Of a stretch of 64,000 nt of DNA, positions 26,702-33,985 are shown one piece after another (the stretch's first letter is position 1; the number at the start of each line of letters is the position of its first letter). The translations under genes and the position numbers were made by a program. Below the pieces are notes generated by a model. It saw nothing but the letters and a program-made list of their open reading frames with translations. It had not been told where the DNA came from and did no database searches. Source of the stretch: CBDCNP01 sp965222425. Its GTDB lineage: Bacteria > Acidobacteriota > Vicinamibacteria > Marinacidobacterales > DATDRI01. The stretch covers positions 223,670 to 287,669 of the forward strand of contig CBDCTW010000001.1 in the NCBI GenBank assembly GCA_965222425.1, in the 5' to 3' direction.

Positions 26702-26771
26702 AGGCGCCTGGCTAGTCTGATGTTAGCAACAGTGTATATTGGCGCCAGTCACGATTAAAGAGGCGCCGGCA
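26702..26771 (+). repeat. Upstream repeat P2 (GGCGCC element)
   Basis: Second copy of the element at 24600: AGGCGCCTGGC, 26 bases with GCAAC, TTGGCGCCAGT, one base, ACGATT, then AGAGGCGCCGGC. It overlaps the end of the nitroreductase stop region and the beginning of the TonB-receptor frame. Both copies place an in-frame TTG whose codons read L-A-P-V-T-I-(K/R)-E. Confidence 0.6.
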
Positions 26772-28670
26772 TTGTCGCTGCTATTGTTGCTTTTCCTCTC
26801 CCTATGGGTAGCCCAGTCATCCACACAAGCAGCACCCGAGGATGAGAAGCCCCTCAAGCCTGCGAAAAACGACGCGCAGGAGGTCGTCGGATACCACGAA
26901 GTCGTCGTCGTCACCGCGGCAAGAACAGGACAAACGCTCGGCGATGCGATCTCGATGGTGACGGCGTTTTCCTACGAAGATCTCCTCGAGTCTCCGACGC
27001 TTGTGCTCGATGACCATCTTCGACGGGTTCCGGGCTTCAGCCTCTTTCGAAGATCGAGCAGCCTGGTGGCCCACCCCACGACGCAGGGCGTTTCCCTGCG
27101 CGGAATCGGCCCCAGCGGGGCGAGCCGAAGCCTCGTCCTTTGGGATGGCGTTCCGCTCAATGACCCCTTCGGGAATTGGATCTATTGGAACCGTCTTCCC
27201 CGGCTTGCCCTAGGAGGGGTGGAAGTATCGCGCGGCGCTACAAGCCAGCTTTGCGGCAGCTCTGCCCTCGGTGGAACGATCCAGCTCTCTACGCGTCCAC
27301 CCGAGTCGAATACTCTCGAGCTAAGAGCACAAGTCGGCAGCCGGCAGACCTATGACGTCGACGCGCTGGTGACCGATCGGGGAGAGGATTGGGGCTATCT
27401 GGTCTCCGGCCGCGTTTTCGGGACCGAAGGGTTCATTAAAATTGCAGAGGAAGATCGAGGTCCGGTCGAAGAACCGGCCGGTGTGGACTTCCGGACGTTT
27501 CTGGGTCGGGTTCAGTACAAGAGCTTCCACGCCGGATTCAACTTCTACGACGAGAAACGGAAGAACGGAACGCCGCTCCAGCGGAACGATTCTAGAATTT
27601 TTCTTTTCGAGACCGGCATTCACGACGAATCTTGGAGTGTCGACTTTTACTCGCAAAACGGCGAGCTCAATAGCAGCTTCTCGCGAATTCTTCCAGACCG
27701 CTCCGCCGAATTCCGAACAGCCGTGCAGCATTTTCCTTCGCTCGGTTTAGGCAGCGCGTTCACTTATCGCCCGGGCCACGGACTTCTCTTGGGAGTCGAC
27801 TGGAGATACGTCAGTTGGGCCGAGCAGAATCAGAATCTGGCGGGCGTCTTCATCCAAGACCTCTTGACGGTTCACCCGCAATTCGATGTCCTTCTCGGCG
27901 CACGTCTCGATGTGTGGAAAAATCAAGCGACCCAAACGAGCTTCAATCCGCGCGTCGGCGTTCTTTTTCGGGCCTCCGATGTGGTGACCGTTCGAAGCTC
28001 CGTTTATCGAGGTTTTCGGGCTCCGTCGCTCAACGAGCTCTACCGACCCTTTCGGGTGGGCAATATCCGAACCGAAGCGAACCCAGAGCTGGAAGAGGAG
28101 CACCTATGGGGTGCCGAAGCCGGTGTAGATTTTCATCCCCATCGATCGCTTTTAGTCCGGTTGAACGGTTTCTGGAACTCGCTTCGAGATCCCGTCGCCA
28201 ACGTGACGCTATCGGTAACACCTTCCCTCATACTCCGACAGAGACAGAATCTCGGGAGTACCACGGCTAAAGGCATCGAAGCCGAGGTGTCGTATCGTTG
28301 GGAGAGATCCTGGGATGTCTGGGTCGCCTATCTTTACTCCGACTCACGAATCGACGATACCGGCTTGCGCGTTCCCCAGGTGCCCCTGAATCAAGCGTCG
28401 GTTAGTATCGGATATCGAGGCCCCATTCAGGCGTCGGCGGAGTTGCGTTTCGCAGGTGAGCAGTTCGAAGACGATCGAAACCAACTGCCCTTAGAAAAGT
28501 TCGCGGTGCTCGATCTTTGGATTCAAAGAGCGCTGAATGAGAGGTTTGCTTTGTTCTTGTCGGTGGAGAACGTGTTGGATCGAATTTATCCCGTCGGCCG
28601 CACCCCGACCGAGACCATTGGTGCTCCGCGAATGGTGCACGGCGGGGTGGACCTCCGGCTATCCTTCTAG
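26739..28670 (+). CDS. TonB-dependent outer-membrane receptor
   Basis: A 643-residue receptor with an N-terminal signal peptide (hydrophobic LSLLLLLFLSLWVA), a TonB-box-like segment (EVVVVTAAR), a plug domain (about 55-165, with VPGFSLFRR, GVSLRGIGPSGASRSLVLWDGVPLND and the barrel-entry GGVEVSRGATS), and a beta barrel that ends in Phe (VDLRLSF). The ligand is unknown; plug sequences resemble BtuB/CirA-type receptors. The TTG at 26739 lies within repeat P2, and a later start close to the hydrophobic segment is equally possible. No TonB or ABC transporter gene is adjacent. Confidence 0.85.
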   Translation: MAPVTIKEAPALSLLLLLFLSLWVAQSSTQAAPEDEKPLKPAKNDAQEVVGYHEVVVVTAARTGQTLGDAISMVTAFSYEDLLESPTLVLDDHLRRVPGFSLFRRSSSLVAHPTTQGVSLRGIGPSGASRSLVLWDGVPLNDPFGNWIYWNRLPRLALGGVEVSRGATSQLCGSSALGGTIQLSTRPPESNTLELRAQVGSRQTYDVDALVTDRGEDWGYLVSGRVFGTEGFIKIAEEDRGPVEEPAGVDFRTFLGRVQYKSFHAGFNFYDEKRKNGTPLQRNDSRIFLFETGIHDESWSVDFYSQNGELNSSFSRILPDRSAEFRTAVQHFPSLGLGSAFTYRPGHGLLLGVDWRYVSWAEQNQNLAGVFIQDLLTVHPQFDVLLGARLDVWKNQATQTSFNPRVGVLFRASDVVTVRSSVYRGFRAPSLNELYRPFRVGNIRTEANPELEEEHLWGAEAGVDFHPHRSLLVRLNGFWNSLRDPVANVTLSVTPSLILRQRQNLGSTTAKGIEAEVSYRWERSWDVWVAYLYSDSRIDDTGLRVPQVPLNQASVSIGYRGPIQASAELRFAGEQFEDDRNQLPLEKFAVLDLWIQRALNERFALFLSVENVLDRIYPVGRTPTETIGAPRMVHGGVDLRLSF

Positions 28671-28685
28671 TAGTACACGGGCCGC

Positions 28686-28864
28686 TCAGCTTTCTCGAAA
28701 CTCCTTCCAGTTGATCTCGTACGCTCTACTTCGACCACGTTTGCCAGTGGGTCGGATGCAGCCCTTCTCGACCAGGTCGGCAAGCTCTCGGTATGCGGTC
28801 GTGCGGCTTGTCCTCGTGAGGCTTGCGTATTTGCGCGTATTGATTGCACCTTCGAACCCGCCGG
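28686..28864 (-). pseudogene. C-terminal winged-helix fragment of a Fic-family protein
   Basis: On the minus strand, one frame ending at the TGA 28688-28686 encodes GAINTRKYASLTRTSRTTAY and continues RELADLVEKGCIRPTGKRGRS...YEINW. This is the winged-helix tail found after Fic domains. Nothing of the Fic catalytic core precedes it: sequence upstream changes abruptly to a kinase fragment in another frame. It is a 58-residue remnant. Confidence 0.6.
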
Positions 28865-29062
28865 GGCCGACGCCGAACGCGCTTCCCGTTCGAAGCGAGA
28901 CAAGCGTTCTCGATCGGAAGAGAACTCTTGCCGCAGGACCTTGATCGCGACGTCGCGACCCAGCTTCAGATCCATGGCTCGATAGACCTCACCCATGCCG
29001 CCGGTGCCGAGCGGCGAGAGCATTTCATAGTCTCCGAGGCGGGCGCCGGGTTCGAGTTTCAT
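28865..29062 (-). pseudogene. N-terminal fragment of a PknB-type serine/threonine kinase
   Basis: From ATG 29062 the frame encodes EPGARLGDYEMLSPLGTGGM, GEVYRAMDLKLGRDVAIKVL and RLSRFEREAR: the glycine loop and the ATP-anchoring Lys of a bacterial Hanks kinase. After roughly 66 residues homology stops and the sequence runs out of frame into the Fic remnant, so the catalytic loop is missing. The start overlaps the stop region of the ATPase gene upstream. Confidence 0.7.
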
Positions 29063-29064
29063 CT

Positions 29065-30264
29065 TCAATCGATCTCCATGAGGTCCTCCTCCGGAGCGAC
29101 AAGAGGCGGAGCTTGGGGCTCTTCGTGAGGGGTGGTGGGGCCCGTCTCGCGGGGAGGCACAACAGGAAGCTTCGTGCCCAGGTGTCGTTCGACCTCGGCT
29201 TCAATAACATCACGCGACGGAAACTCACCTCGCCCGTAGAGACGTAGCCATAAACGCAGTACAGGGTCGACGAAGAAAAACCGTTTGTCGCGAACGGTGA
29301 TCAAGTCGATTTCCTCGAGCCAACGAAGATAGTCTCGCGCCGAGCCAGGAGTGCGATGGAGCCGGCGTGCAATCTCGGTCAACCGAAGACTTTCCTCTTC
29401 CGCCAACACGTGCAGCACCGCCTTACAGGCGCCATAGCCGCGGGCTCGATGCAAAAGCTGTCCCAGAGTGGCGCGGCACTCGGCTTCCAATTGACCGCTC
29501 TCATCCATTTCTGCGGCCAAGGCGGAAGGGAGGTCGTCTCCCTTTTCAAGCCGCACGATTAGTGGGGTGATATGGACCAGCAATCCTCCGGTTGCAGCAA
29601 CGAGTCCTTCGCCGCCATTGAGTGCATCGGATCCTAACTGGTCTGTTCTCAATGGGGGGATGTTCACGACATCGAAGTGTGCGCGCGCGGTGTTAGACAG
29701 ATCCTGGAAGGACGAAGCGACCCACGCGGGGAACCGACTCGTCACCACGCAGTCGGGTGAGTGTTTCTTGCTCAGCGCCTCGAGAACACTCTCCAATGGG
29801 TTCTCCACGCCTGGGAAATAGGAAAGAGTTCGGAGCTCGGTGATGTCGTCCAGCAACAGGAGAGCCCCCGGCTTGGCCTTCGACAGCGACGAGACCAGTC
29901 GTTGGAAGGGCCCTGACCGGGATGACCGGCCGGACCGAGAAGACCGGGAGGAGCCAGGCGACAATGCTTCCCCCGCGATGTGGAGGAATCGCTCGCAGAG
30001 TATCTCCGGAGACGCCGCGATGAGCTCGACCTGAATCAAGGCAGTTGGGCGGGAGTTGCCGACCAGCGAGCGTACGCGCCTAAGCAGCGTCGTCTTGCCG
30101 GAGCCTCGGGGGCCCAGGAGTATGGTGGTTTTTTTGCGGGACTCGATGTTGGCGAGAAGCCTGGCTTCGATCTCGGGGCGTGGGATGTATGTTTCCAAGA
30201 TAACTAGGTTCCAATAAGTTCCACGAGAGCTACCGCTTCGGGGCGTTCCAGAGTAAGCTTCCAC
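29065..30264 (-). CDS. AAA/STAND-like ATPase with winged-helix C-terminus
   Basis: A 399-residue P-loop protein. Walker A is GPRGSGKTTLLRR (about 51-63), Walker B is ALLLLDDITEL, and VVTSRFPAW resembles a sensor segment, as in ORC/MalT-like or archaeal-type ATPases. A Ser/Arg/Gly low-complexity stretch (GSSRSSRSGRSSRSGP) follows the first helices. A winged-helix region (LTEIARRLHRTPGSARDYLRWLEEIDLI) and a Pro/Glu-rich tail end the protein. Start GTG 30264 is uncertain; TTG 30195 just before ETYIPRPE is an alternative. Function unknown; a regulatory or DNA-linked role is inferred from the winged helix. Confidence 0.65.
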   Translation of the reverse strand: MEAYSGTPRSGSSRGTYWNLVILETYIPRPEIEARLLANIESRKKTTILLGPRGSGKTTLLRRVRSLVGNSRPTALIQVELIAASPEILCERFLHIAGEALSPGSSRSSRSGRSSRSGPFQRLVSSLSKAKPGALLLLDDITELRTLSYFPGVENPLESVLEALSKKHSPDCVVTSRFPAWVASSFQDLSNTARAHFDVVNIPPLRTDQLGSDALNGGEGLVAATGGLLVHITPLIVRLEKGDDLPSALAAEMDESGQLEAECRATLGQLLHRARGYGACKAVLHVLAEEESLRLTEIARRLHRTPGSARDYLRWLEEIDLITVRDKRFFFVDPVLRLWLRLYGRGEFPSRDVIEAEVERHLGTKLPVVPPRETGPTTPHEEPQAPPLVAPEEDLMEID

Positions 30265-30401
30265 GCCGAAGGCGTTTCTCGCATAGCCCGCATAGTACGA
30301 CAGGAGTCAAACGAATAGCTAGGAACAGTGAGTTTTCTTCTCGCCCGGACCTCGATACGGGGACCCTGAGAACGTTCGCGCACGAGGCCGTCGATTGGAT
30401 C

Positions 30402-31769
30402 GTGGACTACCTGGAGAGCCCGCCCGATGCTCCGATCTTTCAACCAGAGTCTCCCTCTGAGGTCGCCCGCGCGTTCGAAGAGCCGGTCCCCGACGTGGGA
30501 GGGTCTCCGGAGGAGGTTTTCCGGACTTTCCGTGAAAAGGTGGTCGCGCTGGGCACGCATCTCCAGCATCCTGGGAACTTCGCCTATGTGCCCAACTCGG
30601 CAACCATCGTGGGGATCATGTCCGATGCCCTCACATCGACGCTGAATCAAAACGTGAGCCTCTGGCGCGGCGGGGCCTCGGGAGCCGCGGTGGAGCGGCA
30701 AGTCGTGAGCTGGATCAAAGAGATGGTCGGTTACCCCGCGGTGGGTGACGGCGTTCTCACGAGCGGTGGCTCGGTAGCGAACTTGATGGGCCTCGCGTTA
30801 GCTCGCGAAAGGGCCGGAGTTGGGAAAGACCTTGTCTTCTACGCGTCTCCAGAGGTCCACAGTTCCGTCCATCATGCCCTTCGCTTCCTGGGTCTGGGAA
30901 AAGACGCCATCCATCCCATTAAGACCGATCGCGAGTATCGACTGAAGCCGGAAGCGCTGGCCGAAGCCGTCGCTTGGGATCGAGAGGAGGGGCGGCAACC
31001 GGCGGCGGTGATCGCTACCGCGGGGACGATTCGCAGTGGAGCGGTTGATTCTTTGGAAACGATCGCCGATCTGTGTGAAGAGGAAGGCGTTTGGCTTCAC
31101 GTCGACGGAGCCTATGGCGCGCTTTCAGCGATTGCACCCTCAGGGGCTTGGCTGCGTAGGGGACTCGCGCGAGCCGATTCCCTCTCTCTCGACCCTCACA
31201 AGTGGCTCTTTGTGCCGATAAACACCAGCTGCCTCTTGGTTCGTGACGGCGACCACATGAGACAGTTCTTCAGCTTCGTGCCCGAGTATCTGAAAGGGTC
31301 GGAGGTGGAAAGCCGGGGAGCTCTACCGAATCCGATGGAGCATACGATCGAGCTGAGCCGTCGGATGCGGGCACTCAGAATATGGATGACACTTAAGGTG
31401 TACGGTCTCCATGCGATCCAAGAACGGATCGAAGAACACCTCCAGTTGGCGAAGGAGCTTGCGACCTGGGTGGAGGCCGCTCGCCGGTACGAGCTTCTTG
31501 CTCCAGTCATGACCAGCGTCGTCTGTTTTCGACGACTGCCCGCGCGATCCGCGACCGGGGCTGCCCTCGATGAATTGAACGAGGAGATCATGGCACGGCT
31601 CAACGCTCGAGACGGGCTTGCGATGTCGCATTGCCGCTTGGGAAGCTCCTTTTCGCTTCGGGTCTGTATCACTCATCTGCGCACGAAGAAGGAGCACGTC
31701 GAGCATCTGTGGCAAGTCGTCAACGAGGTGTCGGAGGAAGTCGAGAAGGAGATGGGTTTTGCCGACTAG
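30402..31769 (+). CDS. Pyridoxal-dependent amino acid decarboxylase (group II)
   Basis: This resembles aromatic-L-amino-acid/glutamate decarboxylases. PLP lysine lies in SLSLDPHKWLFVP (about residue 267), with HVDGAYGALSAI and the substrate-side SGGSVANLMGL upstream. Family similarity extends upstream of GTG 30402: the same frame reads RPDLDTGTLRTFAHEAVDWI with no ATG, GTG or TTG until a stop. A GTG at 30328 is in another frame. Either a rare start is used, or a one-base frameshift separates the start from the body. The substrate (tryptophan, tyrosine, DOPA or glutamate) is not determined. Confidence 0.85.
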   Translation: MDYLESPPDAPIFQPESPSEVARAFEEPVPDVGGSPEEVFRTFREKVVALGTHLQHPGNFAYVPNSATIVGIMSDALTSTLNQNVSLWRGGASGAAVERQVVSWIKEMVGYPAVGDGVLTSGGSVANLMGLALARERAGVGKDLVFYASPEVHSSVHHALRFLGLGKDAIHPIKTDREYRLKPEALAEAVAWDREEGRQPAAVIATAGTIRSGAVDSLETIADLCEEEGVWLHVDGAYGALSAIAPSGAWLRRGLARADSLSLDPHKWLFVPINTSCLLVRDGDHMRQFFSFVPEYLKGSEVESRGALPNPMEHTIELSRRMRALRIWMTLKVYGLHAIQERIEEHLQLAKELATWVEAARRYELLAPVMTSVVCFRRLPARSATGAALDELNEEIMARLNARDGLAMSHCRLGSSFSLRVCITHLRTKKEHVEHLWQVVNEVSEEVEKEMGFAD

Positions 31770-31831
31770 CATCGGCGGACACGGCTTTGCTAGACTTGGA
31801 GGCTGTGGTTCCTAGACAAGGTAGTGCCTAG

Positions 31832-33175
31832 ATGCCGAATATTGTGGTCGTCGGTACGCAGTGGGGCGACGAAGGAAAGGGAAAATACGTCGATCTTCTT
31901 TCCGAGCGGGTTCAGATGGTGGTCCGCTACGGGGGAGGGCATAACGCCGGTCACACGGTGGTCGTCGGGAAGACGCGGTTCATCTTGCACCTGCTGCCTT
32001 CGGGCGTCCTCCGCCCGGGCGTAAGGTGCGTGATCGGGAACGGGTGTGTCGTTGACCCGGAAGCTTTTTTGGAAGAGGTCAAAACGCTTCGGGGACTGGG
32101 TATCGAGGTCGGGGACAATCTCTTTGTTTCCGATCGAGCCCATTTGATATTGCCCTATCACCGCAGATTGGAAGCGGTGTCGGAAAAGAAGCTCGGCGAC
32201 AAACGCATCGGCACGACCTGCCGGGGCATCGGGCCCGCGTACGAGGACAAGGTCGCGCGGCGCGGTTTGCGAGTGGGCGACCTGCGACATCCGGAGGCGT
32301 TCCGCGAAAAACTGGAACATCTAATCAAGGAGAACAACGCTTGGATCGCCGCACAGGGTGACGAGCCGGACCTCGACGCGGAATCGATTCTCCCGGTGTT
32401 GACACGTTTCGCAGAAACGGCGCTTCCGCATGTGACCGACACGTCCCTCCTGATCTATCAAGCCGTTCAAGAAGGCCAATCGGTCATGTTCGAAGGTGCG
32501 CAGGCGACTTTTCTCGACATCGATCACGGGACCTATCCCTTCGTGACTTCTTCGAATCCGACTGCGGGAGGAGCTTGTACGGGGAGTGGTATCGGCCCGA
32601 CGGCGATCGATCACGTTCTGGGCATCACCAAGGCCTACATCACCCGCGTCGGCGCGGGACCGTTGCCCACCGAGATGTTAGGCCAGCTCGGAGAGTACAT
32701 TCGGCAGAAGGGGGAAGAGTTTGGTGCCTCGACCGGAAGGCCGCGCCGCTGCGGTTGGTTCGACAGCGTGGTCGTGCGATACGCGAACCGCGTGAACGGC
32801 CTCGATGCCCTGGCGATCACCAAGCTCGATGTTCTGGACCGACTCGAGGAGATAAAGATCTGCACCCGATATCGCTACCGCGGTGAGTCGGTGGAGGAGT
32901 TCCCGGGTGAGCTTTCCATGCTCGAGGAGTGCGAGCCCGAATACCTGACGATGCCGGGGTGGTCGGAAGCCACCGCGGGGACTACACGGCTTCGAGACCT
33001 TCCAGCCAATGCCCGTCGGTACCTCGAGGGCCTCGAGGAACTGAGCGGAGTCCCCATCGGTGCCGTCTCGACCGGGCCGGACCGCAACTCGACGATTCTC
33101 GACATGGAAAACGGGGAGCCGCTCGTGGATCGGTGGTTCGGAGCCGGTAATACGGTCCCGGATGGCGCCGCCTAA
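31832..33175 (+). CDS. purA: Adenylosuccinate synthetase
   Basis: PurA makes adenylosuccinate from IMP, aspartate and GTP, the first step to AMP. The 447-residue protein starts at ATG 31832 with VVVGTQWGDEGKGKYVDLL, the GTP P-loop carrying the catalytic Asp. HNAGHTVVV, IGPAYEDKVARRG and the C-terminal TGPDRNSTI follow. It is preceded by a short gap after the decarboxylase and followed by two tRNAs. Confidence 0.97.
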   Translation: MPNIVVVGTQWGDEGKGKYVDLLSERVQMVVRYGGGHNAGHTVVVGKTRFILHLLPSGVLRPGVRCVIGNGCVVDPEAFLEEVKTLRGLGIEVGDNLFVSDRAHLILPYHRRLEAVSEKKLGDKRIGTTCRGIGPAYEDKVARRGLRVGDLRHPEAFREKLEHLIKENNAWIAAQGDEPDLDAESILPVLTRFAETALPHVTDTSLLIYQAVQEGQSVMFEGAQATFLDIDHGTYPFVTSSNPTAGGACTGSGIGPTAIDHVLGITKAYITRVGAGPLPTEMLGQLGEYIRQKGEEFGASTGRPRRCGWFDSVVVRYANRVNGLDALAITKLDVLDRLEEIKICTRYRYRGESVEEFPGELSMLEECEPEYLTMPGWSEATAGTTRLRDLPANARRYLEGLEELSGVPIGAVSTGPDRNSTILDMENGEPLVDRWFGAGNTVPDGAA

Positions 33176-33233
33176 GAACGCTTGAGATCGCTCGAAATAT
33201 TGATCGGCTCGGGCAAACGGCCTAAAATGACTC

Positions 33234-33309
33234 GGGCCGTTAGCTCAGTTGGCAGAGCGTCTGCCTTTTAAGCAGAGGGTCGCCGGTTCGAGCCCGGCAC
33301 GGCTCACCA
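33234..33309 (+). tRNA. tRNA-Lys (anticodon TTT)
   Basis: A 76-base cloverleaf with CCA encoded. The acceptor stem pairs GGGCCGT with ACGGCTC (one G-U). The D arm is TAGCTCAGTTGGCAGAGC, the anticodon loop CTTTTAA gives UUU, and the T arm is CGCCGGTTCGAGCCCGGC. Confidence 0.97.
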
Positions 33310-33342
33310 TTTGGTCCCTTCGTAGACGTTTTTCGTCTCGTG

Positions 33343-33418
33343 GTCCCCATCGTCTAGTGGCCCAGGACGTCGCCCTTTCACGGCGAAAACGGGGGTTCGA
33401 CTCCCCCTGGGGACGCCA
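33343..33418 (+). tRNA. tRNA-Glu (anticodon TTC)
   Basis: A 76-base cloverleaf with CCA encoded, 33 bases after tRNA-Lys. The acceptor stem pairs GTCCCCA with TGGGGAC, discriminator G. The anticodon loop CTTTCAC gives UUC, and the T arm is GGGGGTTCGACTCCCCC. Confidence 0.97.
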
Positions 33419-33456
33419 TTTAAAATCACTGACTTACAGTGAATAATGCGGGGTGA

Positions 33457-33966
33457 TCGAAAAGGTTCAGTCATGCATTCCCCAGAGTTGAGAGCCCGGC
33501 TTACGCCGATGGCGCAAGCCGCTTGAGCTACGACCGGCCGGCGGTCTGGCGTGTCGTGAACCCGAATCGGCGGAACGGCGTCGGATATCCGGTGAGCTAC
33601 GCGATCGAGTCCTCGGGAAATGCTCTGCCGTTGGTGGCCGAGAACGATCCGCCACTCGCCCGCGCTTTTTTCGCGAACTACCACGTGTGGGTCACGCCGT
33701 ATGATTCGGAGGAGCGCTTTGCGGCCGGGAAGTACCCGAACCAATCCGAACCAGGAGGCGGGCTGCCTGCGTGGACCGCCAAGGGGCGGGACGTAGAGAA
33801 TCAGGACATCGTCCTCTGGTACACGCTCGGCTTTCACCATGTCCCTTCTTCCGAGGATTGGCCGGTCTACAATTTCGGATGGCACCAGGTGACGCTTCGT
33901 CCCTACAATTTCCTCGATCGCAACCCAGCGCTCGACGTTCCACCCGCGACTTCTAGGGTAAGATAA
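33457..33966 (+). pseudogene. C-terminal fragment of a copper amine oxidase
   Basis: The frame is open from 33457 to the stop at 33966 and encodes sequence typical of the last 150 residues of primary-amine oxidases: WRVVNPNRRNGVGYPVSYAI, NYHVWVTPYDSEERFAAGKY, NQDIVLWYTLGFHHVPSSED, then RNPALDVPP. The active-site Tyr (topaquinone precursor) and copper-binding His-x-His lie in the missing upstream part. A start at TTG 33523 would yield 147 residues. The fragment begins about 40 bases after tRNA-Glu, a common place for integration or deletion. Confidence 0.75.
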
Positions 33967-33985
33967 AGCGTTACCCTTAGGAGCC

